Source of the DNA: Bryoerythrophyllum caledonicum
Taxonomy: Eukaryota; Streptophyta; Bryopsida; Pottiales; Pottiaceae
Direction of reading: 5' to 3'
DNA: 64,000 bases
Assembly: GCA_963971425.1 (NCBI GenBank)
Contig: OZ020517.1
Coordinates: forward strand, 23,446,462-23,510,461
The notes beneath the pieces were generated by a model. The model did not search any database and was not told where the DNA came from. It saw only the letters and a program-made list of their open reading frames with translations. Shown here piece after piece: positions 49,136-60,129 of the stretch. The position numbers and the translations under genes are program-made. Positions within the stretch are counted from its first letter, which is position 1; each line of letters starts with the position of its first letter.

Positions 49136-50351
49136 ATGGTTAGTAAAATGTCTTACATCGCCGTTACGGTCACCGTTCTGATGGTCGCCTTTGCTCGAAC
49201 CCAAGCACAAACAAGTACGTACATTCGGACGTCAGTTTGCATCCTTGAGGTTTTTGTTTGAAGGCGTGGTGTTGAGCCCATGTTTGTCTGTGATTCAGGT
49301 GAAGTGTGCTCAGGAATTGACTGTCAGCATGGCACTTGCGTTCCGCTCAGCAACATCTCATACCCTTCCAACATCTTGTCGCCGTACCAGTGCACATGCA
49401 AGCCGGGGTGGCAAACACTGGGAGGGCTGCTGGCGAATTTGCCTCACGTCCTGACTTTGCCTTGCACCATCCCTAACTGTAAGCCGCCTCCCGCTTAGAA
49501 AATTTCTTAGTTATGAAGCAGTAGATGGTTGATCATGTGGTTTCTTGCAGGTACTCTGCATCTCGGCTGCGATGGCACGCCGCCTCCTCCAGTCCAAGCC
49601 CCAGTTGCACTGGAGCATGTTTCTAGCCGTAAGTAGTAGCGCCCCCCCCATTAGAGAAGAGATTTTCCATGAAAGACTGTTTCAAGGTCCGCTACCTGAA
49701 CTGGTTGTGAGGTTTGAGGTGCTTGCTTCTGAATTTGGTGCAGCATGTTCCTTGCCTGGAATCTGTGGACATGGAGAATGCGTGGTTACGGATCCGACCA
49801 AGTACCCGCCGATGTACAAGTGCAATTGTCAGCTGGGATTTGCAAATGTGGGCAACTTAACAGCAGGCTACTGTCTGAAGGATTGTAAGGCTTTACACTC
49901 TGCCTCATCACATGAAGTTGTTGTTGGTAGAGCTCTTGACACTAATCAATTAGGTCAACGATATTGTGGTGTTGATTTTCAGGTGAGGTGGGATCAAACT
50001 GCCGCGCTATTGGTATAACTCTTCCATCCAAAAGTGCAGGTACAATATATGTGCAAATTCTTAACATTTTCTTCTCATATGTGGTAGAATTCTCATCTGT
50101 AGGTGGTAATATAAAAGTGATGGCTGTCGGTTATAAGGTTATAACCAACCAGGAAGGAAATCTTAACCTCATAACCTTGAATATTATTCGAAATAACCTT
50201 GTCCTTTTTCTCACTTCACCCTTGTCCTAAGCAACCTCCTTCGCTGACTTGGATCTGTTTCTGTGCAGGTCCATTGGACGCTTCAGTGAGCAGTTACAAG
50301 ATCGCTGTGGCTGTTGTGTTTGTCTCTTGTCTTGTGAAATACATGTACTAG
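49136..50351 (+). CDS. Secreted EGF-like protein, probably GPI-anchored
   Basis: Six exons, 49136-49214, 49299-49478, 49551-49628, 49744-49884, 49983-50039 and 50269-50351, join in frame to 205 aa. Residues 1-25 form a signal peptide (YIAVTVTVLMVAFA core, TQAQ end). Two Cys-rich EGF-like modules follow: CSGIDCQHGTCVPLS with YQCTCKPGW, and CSLPGICGHGECVV with YKCNCQLGF. A Pro-rich link (TPPPPVQAPVA) lies between them. The C-terminus is hydrophobic (YKIAVAVVFVSCLVKYMY), preceded by small residues (GPLDASVSS), which suggests a GPI signal or a terminal membrane anchor. Arabidopsis has small secreted proteins of this layout annotated as notch-like, with no firm function. All five introns are phase 1. 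A likely leader intron (49051-49133) lies just before the ATG; the upstream in-frame alternative lacks a signal peptide. Confidence 0.82.
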
Positions 50352-52773
50352 GTCAATAGAGCCGTTGGAATCTAGATTAATGTGATTCTGGGTCCTTGAT
50401 TTTAGAGCTGCCAAATATAAGACTCTGCACCTGTTGGATGGGTTCCAGCCATTGATCTAATATTTGTGAATGCCCCAAGAGGCTTTTTACCATTGTTTTC
50501 TCCAGATGACCTGCTATATATACTAACCTTATCCATATGTATTTCTTGAACCATACCCTGTGAGATCGTTACGCGGAGGAGGTATATATGACCAGTTCCC
50601 GGTTATCAACAAGGGGCGGTCCTGGAGAGGGAAACGTCAAATGTCCGTCGTCAGAAGATACCCAAAGTTCGTTCATGTTCGGAGAAGGAGCCTCTACGAC
50701 GGACGTAGATCGCCGCTGCGGCAGCAGTCAGTTGGGAGCAGTGACGATAGTGAGTGGGTCAGTTGTAACTGACAGGACGGGAGCGACGGAAAAGATTGGG
50801 CTACGTTCAACTGTCGTCAACCGCCTGGGCGCGCGGGGCCCCCTTGAAAGCGCGCCCCATCTTGGCTCCGTCGTCTCTCTCCTCCGTCTCCCGCCCTTCG
50901 TTGCTCGCGTCCCCCGCCACAGCTTCTTTCGTCTCCGTCTCTCTCACCTGTCTGTGCTCCGTTCATCTCTCCGCTCTCCAGTCGCCGCCTTCTCCTCCTC
51001 TCTCGTCTGCCGTGTGGAGATCTGACATCGTCCGAGTCGGTGCTCGTGTGCTTGACTGCATTGACTGTCCTCTCGCGATTGCTCGCAGTCCTAAGTCTCC
51101 CTTTGCCTTCACACTTCAGAGTTGTCGCCGCTCCGGTCATTCAGTTGCTGGCGCACTGTCTTCTTTGGCGTTACAGTGCCTTCCTGTCCTTTCGTTTCTC
51201 TTTCTGGATGTTTTGACGCTCGTTATTGCTTTTTCGACGGTCCTGTGTTTACCTCGATCTTCCGTGCTGCGCATTTTCTTTGAAGCTCGTCGTTGCTGTA
51301 GTTTTTTTACCTTGTGTTCGGATTTTCTGGCTCGAACGTTCCGAGAGCTCGTTTTTTTTAATTTGGAGGCGCAGTTTCTTTTGCGTCTCGAGCGTTATTT
51401 TTTTTGGTTTGTTTTGTTTTGTTTTTCCAACTTAGTGTATGGCTTTGAGCTTTCAGTGTGTAGAAGCGTCTCTTTGCGCTGTGAGTTGGCATCTTGTTAA
51501 AATGCCGGTCAGGTTGTGATCCATCATCACTTCCTCGTGTGAGAATAGTGTGCTTACGGAAGCGGTGCTTGCTGGACACTGTTCTTTGTGTTCATGTGCA
51601 TCATAGGTGCTCTTTTGCGGTCTTGTGCCATTGTGCGGGGTATCAAACATCGTCCTTCTTTGTCATCGTTGCATTTGATACAATGTCGTGTTCACCTGCC
51701 TCATTGAGATTTGGAGGTCAGTAGCTGGCTTCGTTGGCAGGAGTGGTGAAAGATTCTTTGTGTCGCAGTATAGCGGCTTGTGACGTACGTGTTCCTAGCA
51801 GGCTGCCGTGGGGAGCCTCATCGACTTCGGGTAAATACTTCTCTTCCATGAAATGCCCTTACGTTAATCTTGATGCACTTAGTCAATGCTATCGAAGTAT
51901 CAGGTCAGTTTCGAAGAGGTCGTATCCTATCAAAAACTTCAAAACACGAAGTGACGAGCATGCGAAGCAAAATAAGTCACTGACTGAAACTTTTTGCAAA
52001 TACTTGCGTCACGCTTGGAATGTGTGCACTACAGCTGCGACTTGCATGCAAGTGTCATAATCTTGTGAATAAACATTGAACATTTTTATAAGAATGTGAG
52101 GCCAGTATTTCACAACGGCTGCAACAATACAAACTTTGCATGGAAATTAGATCCAGACCTTTCTCTGCACACAAGCTTATACGTGCGTCGACTCTAGTTT
52201 TCAAGCTCTATCATCAAGAGAACCTGTAGTCTCTCAAGTCCTTCACATGTTTGCACTCTGCTGCATCAGGCCCCCTAGGCTCTCAATATGTCCTTTCTCT
52301 TGATGAATTCAGGCAGCTCGATCGTCTAAGAAGCTCTGCCATGGCTTTGACCAGCTCCTGGCCGCCTGTGCGCCTCTCCACGACGCTGATCGTGTGCTTG
52401 ATACCTCCTGCCGAGTGGAAAGACATGTCTACAACATTCTCCTTCTCTACCTCCATTCTCTGTGCCAAGGATACATTGCCTCGTCTCTCCGCCATCCAGT
52501 CTCTCATCCTCCAAATTCCGCTCTCGTTAAGTTTAATTCCTCCAAGGTACCATAGTTGCCTCCCTCCAACTCCCTCGAGATTACAGGCGACAGAAACTCT
52601 TCCATACGAGCTTGGAATTTATATAATTTCATTTGCAAATATGAACGTTAGATGAACCAGCGTGCTCCTTATCACGAGCTGAAGGGAACCCTATGTCCAA
52701 AAGTAATAGATTATGGACTGACTATCTGAAGTGATCACTGCAGTTAATAGCTACAAGGCAGCGAGATCCTGCG
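50352..52773. other. Intergenic region with a GC/CT-rich island upstream of the expansin gene
   Basis: 50560-51100 is GC- and CT-rich with a high CpG count, followed by T-rich sequence to about 51480. Overlapping open frames of 100-234 codons exist, but they are Ser/Leu/Arg low-complexity in all frames and lack splice support. A 75-codon minus frame at 52283-52507 looks less random but matches nothing I know. The region may hold a promoter, a long 5' leader or a non-coding transcript. Confidence 0.4.
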
Positions 52774-53790
52774 ATGGAGGGGTACGATCAGCACTCCAAA
52801 AAGTCCTTGACACTCGTTCTCATTGCGCTGCTACTCATTTCGACCCCCGAGAGCGTCGATGGACGACCTCACATGAGGGATGGGAAACGATGGCGCAAAG
52901 CGCATGCAACTTTCTACGGAGGCGCTGATGCTTCAGGAACTATGGGTAAATCCGCCGATGTCCCTTGAACACAGTTGGAATCTTGCATACAAGTGTGTAG
53001 AATGGTAGTCAAGTAACTCTCAAGTAACGAGTAAAGAGGTGCTATGCTCATTTCGGACCTTGGAAAAATGTGCAGGAGGTGCTTGTGGCTACGGAAACCT
53101 CCATAGCACTGGCTACGGTCTCGATACGACAGCGTTGAGTACAGCACTCTTCAACAATGGCGCGAAATGCGGAGCTTGCTTTGCACTTCAATGCTATCGA
53201 TCCAAGTATTGTCTTCCGGGCTCACCTTCCATTACTGTCACAGCCACGAACTTCTGCCCTCCCAATCGCGAGGGTGACGGCACGCCAGGGTGGTGTAATC
53301 CACCAATGCGTCACTTCGACCTTGCGCAGCCTAGCTTCATCAAAATAGCCAAATACAGAGCCGGCATTGTCCCCGTTCTCTTCAGAAGGTGAGCTCTAAC
53401 AATCTAGTATAATCAGTGCAAGAAATCACCAAAATTCCACCGTGAGACTGACGACATTTTCGTTGGACATCAACCAGGGTACCATGCCAGAAAAAAGGCG
53501 GAGTCAGATTCACTTTGAATGGGAACAAGTACTTCAACCTTGTTCTGGTGCACAACGTCGGCGGCAAAGGCGATGTGCACGCAGTGGACATCAAGGGATC
53601 CGACACCGAATGGATACCCATGAAGAGAAATTGGGGGATGAACTGGCAAACACACGTTGTTATGGTCGGGAAGGCACTCTCATTCCGAGTGACAACCAGC
53701 GATGGTGTGACCGTGACCGCTATGGAGGCTGCCCCCTCTCACTGGCGCTTTGGCCAGACCTTCGAGGGAGCCCAATTTAATATGAATTAA
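52774..53790 (+). CDS. EXPA: Alpha-expansin
   Basis: Secreted wall-loosening protein that weakens cellulose-hemicellulose contacts without hydrolysis. Exons 52774-52945, 53076-53388 and 53478-53790 join in frame to 265 aa. A signal peptide spans about residues 10-29 ([14 protein letters not shown]). The GH45-like domain starts at [20 protein letters not shown] and carries [21 protein letters not shown] and the HFD motif in [13 protein letters not shown]. The CBM63-type C-terminal domain begins after VPVLFRRVPC and contains [12 protein letters not shown] and [10 protein letters not shown]. An insertion of the alpha class ([14 protein letters not shown]) before HFD separates it from beta-expansins. 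The first intron lies at the usual position just before GACGYG. The start is the only ATG giving a signal peptide. Confidence 0.96.
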
Positions 53791-54660
53791 GTAAATCTTC
53801 CCTCTGCGCGACATCACTCCACCATACTCAGATGCGTGAAGCCCCCAGCGCTATCCATTTTCCGGGAGGACAGATTTCCCAGAAGACTCAACTGCTGGAT
53901 CTCAATTTTCTCAACAACCAACATGTGAACCGCCAGTCTCTAACACTATCAGCTTCTCGGACGACTAATCTGGATTCAGCTGGCGAGTGGTTGAAGGATA
54001 TGATGGTCGCACCTCACCTTTTGCTCATGTTTTCATACACCCTTTTCTCTTACTGAGGAACGATCTACTATTGACAAGCTGAGTTCTATGAGTAGGAAGC
54101 TTAGCCATGATAGCCTTTGATTCGTACCTGGAATGTGTCACCAACGCAGGCACCCACTCACAGCAGGAGACCTTCACCTTGCAATAGTCAATCGAAGCTG
54201 TGGCGGATCAGCTCACTAGTATGATCACATAGGTCCCATAGGTCTTGCTTGGGGATCTCAGCAGTGGTGTGCGTATTATGGCAATAATATATCACCCGCG
54301 TAACTCTCAGTTCCACTTGTACCGTATTGATATCATATGGATTGAATCCCTGTCGTCAATTTTAAAGTCGGAACTAACGTCGATCTGATATTTTTGCACT
54401 AACAGGACACTCGAAAGAAGCAGAGCTTTTCGAGTTCGACAAAGCTTCAAGATATCACCGCATCGCCTGCAAGGAAGTCGAGGTAAGAATACAATGGCTG
54501 TCGAGAAACAGTTGATTGGAGAGGCTCTCACACAGCATTAGGTCCAGTATCAGCAATGCCTGATTTGTTTACTCACAAGCTTGAATCAATGCGCGTGCAA
54601 TTTTGCAGCATCCCTACACCAATATTCTATTCCGTGTCAAAATCACTGTACACCCCTCGG
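53791..54660. other. Convergent 3' region between expansin and GT43
   Basis: About 870 bp between two converging genes; it should hold both 3' UTRs. Short open frames are without motifs. Confidence 0.4.
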
Positions 54661-56089
54661 TTACTCGGAGATGCGGAGAGGTATGTTCGCCTTCAAAGGC
54701 GTAGTAAGAGTCCAACCAGCAGGGTACGCAAACCCCTTGGGTGCCTCAAGGTGCAGGTGCCACACCATCACCTTCAGGCACCCAGGCGGCCGTCCTTCCA
54801 TCACGCTTTCGTCCGGCACGAGCTGCTCAATGAACGTGGTCTCCTGTTATACATGAGAGAGTGTCAAATGAGAGAGTGTTTCAGAGGAGTCTACCATTCA
54901 GAGGTGTCATCCGAGACTAACCTGGAAGCCCTCCTTGATTGTGTCCAGCTGCCGGATCGGGTCCAACGTGGGGCGTTTCCACCGGCGAGGGTCCCACAAT
55001 ATGGTCGAGTTGAACGCAAACCCCGACATGTCAACGTGAAACCGCCGCAGTCTCTTGCTTTTCTCATTTGTGTGCCATCCGACAACCTTCTCGTCTTCGC
55101 AAACGGGGCCTTCCAGAATGACCCTCGACTTGCCTGGCGCCAACATCCCAACCAGCCAAGTGCCAAAGCGCCTGCATAGGAAGATGATCAGACAAGACAC
55201 TGTGAATCTTACTGAAGAATGCATAAACCCCAGGCCACGTACTTGATGGTTCTCATCTGCTCGAAAAGCTCCAACGTATACACATTGTCGTCGTCGGCGA
55301 AGTAGACGATGCCGTCGAGCTGGTGATCTTCGATGTGGGCCATGGCAGTGTTGCGCTGGGGCGTCCCGCGGTCTTTCACATTCGTGAGATTCTTGTCACA
55401 CACGAGGTGGCGGTACATGATGCCCGTCTCGCGCAGCAGGGCGGCCGTCTCGAGCGACTGCGCGTGCATCTCCACCACGATCCACAGCAGGGGCGGCGGG
55501 ACGAGCTTCAAGGTGTGCGCCAGCCGGGTCAAGTAGTACGCCTTGAACGGCCGCGTGTAGGTCGGGGTTACGACGATCAGCAGCTTCCGGGGCTCCAGCG
55601 GCGCCTCCAAACTTGCGCGCAAACCTGCAGCAGAGACAGGTAAGACAGCGTTGCAGGAGGAGGAGGACAGATAGGGTAGGGATTCCCAGCACCTGAGACC
55701 TCGTTCACGCTGATCACCTCGCGCCCCTTGGAACCGAGGGCCCTCGTCTCTGTCAAATCGCTCGCAACCCCAAACAGATCTGCCTCTGCGGTTCTCCCTT
55801 CCACAGCGAGTGGGTCCGGCACGAACGACTGCCACTTAGGAGGAGCGAACCACCCCAAAAAAAAACCCACGACGAAACACACGCCGAGCTGCACCATGAG
55901 CCTCTTCCAACTACTCATCTTGGTCGCACCTTTCTCCCCCATCGACCCCGCCTGCAGCGGCCACAGCAGCAGCGAGAGCGCTCTCGTTCCAGAATTAAGC
56001 TGCTGAAACGGAATGTGCTCCGATCTCCCCCCGGCAGGCAATCCGGAGTCTCGGAATTGCTGTGATGAACTCCTTCTCAAAGACGCCAT
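54661..56089 (-). CDS. GT43 family glycosyltransferase, IRX9/IRX14-like
   Basis: Golgi type II membrane protein of GT43; in seed plants IRX9 and IRX14 work with IRX10 to build the xylan backbone. Four exons in transcript order, 56089-55693, 55624-55243, 55171-54922 and 54843-54661, join in frame to 403 aa. A membrane anchor sits at about residues 64-80 ([18 protein letters not shown]). The catalytic domain begins at [20 protein letters not shown]. The Asp triad lies in [47 protein letters not shown] and [12 protein letters not shown] follow, the last near the family's C-terminal catalytic region. I cannot decide between the IRX9 and IRX14 clades by eye. It is divergent from the plastid protein gene, whose ATG is 977 bp away. 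Confidence 0.92.
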
Positions 56090-57066
56090 GTCACAAAATC
56101 TCCCCCTCCATGGCCCCCACTCAAACCCTAAGCTTCACGAATTCAAAGAGCATGTCATCGGCAAGCAACCCTGAACGCCAACTTCTGCGCCTCTCTCTCT
56201 CTGACATACTCCCAAGGATTCCCTGCTTCTCTGAATCTCAGCGAAGCTCATGAGGAATAGCTCGCCATCTGGTGGCGCTCACGCGGAGCGAGATTATGAG
56301 AGATCGATTTCTAGAAAATCTTTGACCAGGTAAATGAGCGCGACAACGCTGTGAGAGCTCCTGATGAGAAGAACATCACGACACCGAGGACACACGGAGT
56401 CGCAGTAGTGCCTTCCTCTCTCCCCTGTCAATAAAACACACACTAGCCTGGCGCAAAAACGTGGTTCATTAGCTCACGTTTGACTACCAATATACCGCAC
56501 AGCACCCACTGGTGCGCACGAAACCCGGATCTCTGCATTTTGGGGCTACAGTTGCGTTAACGGGGAGGTGGGCCCTCGTGTTAATGGCACCCTCTCATTT
56601 TAGGGGTCCAGGGGCTTCTTTTTTAAAAATCGGAAGGCCCCTTTTTCTGTAAATATTCCCATCCAAAAATATTTCAGGGGCCTACTCACGAGTGCGAATT
56701 TGGACTCATCTTCGCTAACTTATTCTCCATGGCCGACAATCGGTGAAAGATGGTTCCTTTCGCAATTCCGGGGCGTGAGGGTTCACTGTTCAGGACCTTT
56801 TTCCCCGTCACTGTTGCCTCGGTCATTGTAAGTTGGTAGCATCATCCGAACGAAAATTGGGTCGAGTCATTTCATCATCCTATGGAATCGAATATCGTCG
56901 TGTCTCGAAATGGGAAACGGACATTCCACATGTGCAACTTCGGAATGAAATATCGCCGAGAAATATCTGTCGCGAGGAGTGGATAAGGTGGTGTTGCGAA
57001 GAAGGCTGTCGGGTTTGTTCGAGAGAGAGGTGAGCTTTTTTTTGTTCTGCTTGAGCGTCCGGAGCA
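56090..57066. promoter_or_regulatory. Bidirectional promoter region between GT43 and the plastid protein
   Basis: About 980 bp between divergent start codons. It holds both leaders. A CT-rich segment (ctctctctctctgac) lies at 56191-56205 on the GT43 side. No gene is supported. Confidence 0.5.
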
Positions 57067-57657
57067 ATGGCGACAGCGATGGCCGTGGTGCAGCAGGCAG
57101 CGGTTGGATACTCGTCCTTCGTCACCACCCGGCCGCCATCTCTCTCGCATTTCCAGCTCCGCCTTTCGCCTGTCGTCTCCAGGCGGGTTTCTGTTTGCGC
57201 CGCGCAAGTGCAAGGTGGGTGATGCGCAATGCAGCCCACCCACCCTTCATGTGGGGTTTCGTTTTGAGATGAGCTAACTTTTTTGCCCTGGGGGTGATTT
57301 TTGTTGTCTCTTGTTGCAGCGAAGGCGCCGATTACGCTTCACATCGGTGAGACGTCGCTCACGGTCCCATTCTCCGTGGAGTTCGCCAAGGGGCTGAGCT
57401 CCGCCATCACGGGCCTGCTGGCCACGTTCAAGGAGAAGGAGGGAGCCGTGAGGCCGAAGAGGTGGGACAACATGGAGTACCGCCAGAATGAGGACGGCGT
57501 CTTCTTCGAGGTGTTCTGCAACCCTAATGCGCACGCCACCGCATTCCAGGCGAAGTACCTGGTCACGATCGACGATGCGAAGCTGCGGATCGCTTCTGAA
57601 GGTCAGCTTAGCGCTCTCAAATCTGATCTAGACCACTACATCGACTCTCATTGCTGA
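57067..57657 (+). CDS. Unrecognised small protein, probably plastid-targeted
   Basis: Two exons, 57067-57214 and 57320-57657, join in frame to 161 aa. Residues 1-49 are rich in Ala, Ser, Val and Arg and poor in acidic residues, and they end RRVSVCAAQVQ, a good plastid transit peptide with a VCAA-type cleavage region. The mature part is a compact, soluble domain of about 110 residues: PITLHIGETSLTVPFSVEFA, then RPKRWDNMEYRQNEDGVFFE, then FQAKYLVTIDDAKLRIASEG and a C-terminal helix. It alternates short beta-like strands and has no membrane segment or Cys motif. I do not recognise the family. GC content is high at third codon positions, like its neighbours. It converges with the METTL gene, 432 bp away. 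Confidence 0.85.
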
Positions 57658-58089
57658 TGTGAAGGTTTCAACAGGTACAGGTTTAGAAAGTCTAGCAGGT
57701 TCTAGAAAGCGAAATTAGCGATGTGTTGGTTAAGCACTTGAATAAGAAAGCAAGTACTTCGTACTCCCAACCGGCTTCTCTTTTACACCAGGTCTGCTTG
57801 AACTAGACTTTCGCATAAACATGAATATTGCTGCACTTTTCAGTAATTTAACTAATGGAATTCACACTGGAGCAAACAAGGAATGCAGAGGTTTATTGGT
57901 ACAATTGTGACAGTATGCAAATTCTTGACATCAACACATCAGATGTAGGTTTCTGATGGAAGAAAATTGGTGGTCCCTGTGTTGATTGGTACACTATCTC
58001 CCGACAGAGTCTTTGGGGTAGGAAAACTAGAAGAATGTCTCCTGGTACCTGTAGTACTTGTTCTAATGCTGATAGTATGCAAGGTTCAC
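57658..58089. other. Convergent 3' region
   Basis: This interval lies between the stop codons of the plastid protein and the METTL gene. It is AT-rich and probably contains both polyadenylation regions. No gene is supported. Confidence 0.4.
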
Positions 58090-60052
58090 CTAACGTTGCA
58101 CAGCGTCTTTTGAGATTACGTAAATCCATCCTTCGTGTGCGCCCCCTGCCAGCGACTTTCTTGTTCCCGGAACCTCAGCGATGTGCATTCCTAATCTTTC
58201 AACTTCTGCATTCACTGCTACATCATTACTGCACAGAGAACAACAGGGTAGAGAGTGAGAGGGGGGAGTGTTAAATCCATATTTAGAATCCGGAGCTGCA
58301 ACAGGTTTGGTATCAAACCTCTTGAACCGAGAAACATAGCCCAGGATGAACTTGCACGCTCCTGCAGGGCGAAGCTCCATGAGGCCCTTCACGGTGGCGA
58401 AGAGAGGCTTCACAGCATTTTGAAAATAACGTGGATCCAGCAGGTCAAGGAGACTTGCTGAGAGACATGAGGCCATCTTTTTAACCCATGTTAATATTCC
58501 ACAAAAGATTCAAGAGCGAGGAAAAAATATAAGAATGAAGAGGATATATATGTCAGCCCCCAAGATGAGGTCAAATCCATTTGGGTAACTGTCCTTGATG
58601 CGTTGTAAATGGACTTCGTTGCCCCAGTCGACCTCCTCACACTCCATCTCTGCGAGGAGAAGGACAGAGCAACATGAGAATCATGTCGAAACAGATTCCA
58701 TCATTTGAAACAGAAATGGACAAGATCGTACTTGATTGAAAAGCCACGCCCTGCAACTCCACGTTTCGCTTCATGACCTGCATATAGCACCATTGTTACC
58801 AATTCTACGACTTGAAGACAAAGACATCAATAAAATCAACATAAACACACTCATTCTCGATAGGAGTCCAAAACAAAACAGACAATATTATTAAAACCTA
58901 GAGCATGCGTAGAGTGGCATGCCTTCAAGACGGTGGTGTTGTGATCTGTCATGACGACATGACGACAATATTGGGCACATAGCAAACCGTTGAGACCTAC
59001 AACCATCTCCCACAAAGTTGATTCCTAGTTTGTTTCAAACCAGTTGCACCCAAATGTACTACTCTCATACTAAAACTTGGGGTTCAGATCCAACTATCAC
59101 ATTGCAACGCAGATCAACTAATTCCTTTAATTTTTTGAAACCTTGCAGAAAGACGGTAAAAGACAACCGAATTTTTTTCTCACCAACACCAGATCCAAGT
59201 TCGATCACCGAATAGCCATCAAGAATATGTGAATTAGTGACTAGGTAGTCGTTCAGAATTCCAGCTCCTGGCCAAACGAGCTGCCCTGTGAGATCATAAT
59301 CAGCTGCACCAGATTAACCCCGCCCCACACAGTTAAACCCAGGTTCGTAAACCCTTAGGTTCATAAATCATAAACCCTAAACCTAAACCTAAACCAAAAG
59401 GATAAGCTAAGGTTAAACCCACGTTCATAAACTCTAGTTTAATAAACACCCACACAGGTTAAACCAGGGTTCATATACCCTAAAACCTAAACCTAACCTC
59501 AAGAAACAATTATGCATACATGATAGTGATCAGAATCTCATTTCCACTACACAAATATTATTCAGAGACCTCTACATTCTTCACATGCCAATTCTAGGTA
59601 ATAGAAAACCAAGGGATTTAAATGCACTTACTGGACGAGCATTGAAGACACAAAACTTTAAGAGTATGGGGCCCAACAACATACTCCTTTTCAACGTACC
59701 TGCAAATAAAAGGATCACAATCCCAAATTCACGTCAAGCCTCTAATGATCTAGTCAAGAAACATCAGCATAAACATTTCGTCCAACCCAGACATGATGGC
59801 ATAGTCACTAAAATCTCGGAAAAATCAAAGTAAAACTCGGCCTAATTCCACCACGAAAGTCAGAGATGAGAAGTAGCTTCTAAGTGAGTTGGAGATGGTT
59901 TAGAGTTACAGAAATTTCGAGAAAGCAGAGCAGTGGACAGGGATCACGAGAGGACGCTAGACTCACGACTCATCCACGAAGAAGGAGGCGTCGAAGTACG
60001 CCTCGTCGCTGTCGGAGGACGAATCCGGCGAGGCGGCTGCGCTCGTCGCCAT
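58090..60052 (-). CDS. METTL21/Methyltransf_16-type protein methyltransferase
   Basis: Class I SAM-dependent methyltransferase of the Methyltransf_16 group, whose characterised members methylate lysines of chaperones and elongation factors; the target here is unknown. Exons in transcript order: 60052-59967, 59699-59632, 59303-59184, 58996-58923, 58777-58732, 58649-58548, 58430-58319 and 58228-58090, giving 248 aa in frame. The start is the first ATG, giving an acidic Ser-rich N-terminus. Family marks: YDLTGQLVWPGAGILNDYL, the SAM loop VIELGSGVGLNG, VVMTDHN at the ribose-binding acid, VMKRNVELQ, and LILGADICYFQNAVKPL, the post-II motif that spans an AT-AC intron. A C-terminal GWIYVISKD strand closes the fold. 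Two other introns are unusual: a GC-AG intron at 58778-58922 and a 90-nt intron (58229-58318) that is open in frame. Confidence 0.85.
58431..58547 (-). other. U12-type AT-AC intron
   Basis: Read on the minus strand, the intron starts ATATCCTC, one base from the U12 AT-AC donor consensus ATATCCTT, and ends AC. A TCCTTGAC branch-site match lies with its A 14 nt before the AC end. Splicing gives GADICYFQNAV in frame. No GT-AG pair at this place keeps the reading frame and the motif. It would be removed by the minor spliceosome. Confidence 0.8.
59340..59500 (-). repeat. Interstitial telomere-like repeats in a METTL intron
   Basis: Degenerate CCCTAAA-type units (ccctaaacctaaacctaaacc and similar) lie within the second intron of the METTL gene (59304-59631). 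They are the plant-type (TTTAGGG) telomere motif read on this strand, mixed with 'gttcataaac' spacers. They could be telo-box-like elements or a scar of repair. Confidence 0.7.
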
Positions 60053-60129
60053 CGCTGCAAATTTTCAGCTCACTTTCCAAAATACAAGCCTTCACAGATT
60101 TGTTTCAAAGTTGAACTTCGTTACATGAT

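Noticed and set aside
50588-51500. Overlapping open frames of 107-234 codons
   Set aside because: CT- and T-rich low-complexity composition keeps several frames open at once. There is no motif, signal peptide or splice support.
52283-52507. 75-codon minus-strand frame with mixed composition
   Set aside because: It reads more like protein than its neighbours, but it has no recognised motif and no clear exon partners. It was left as unproven.
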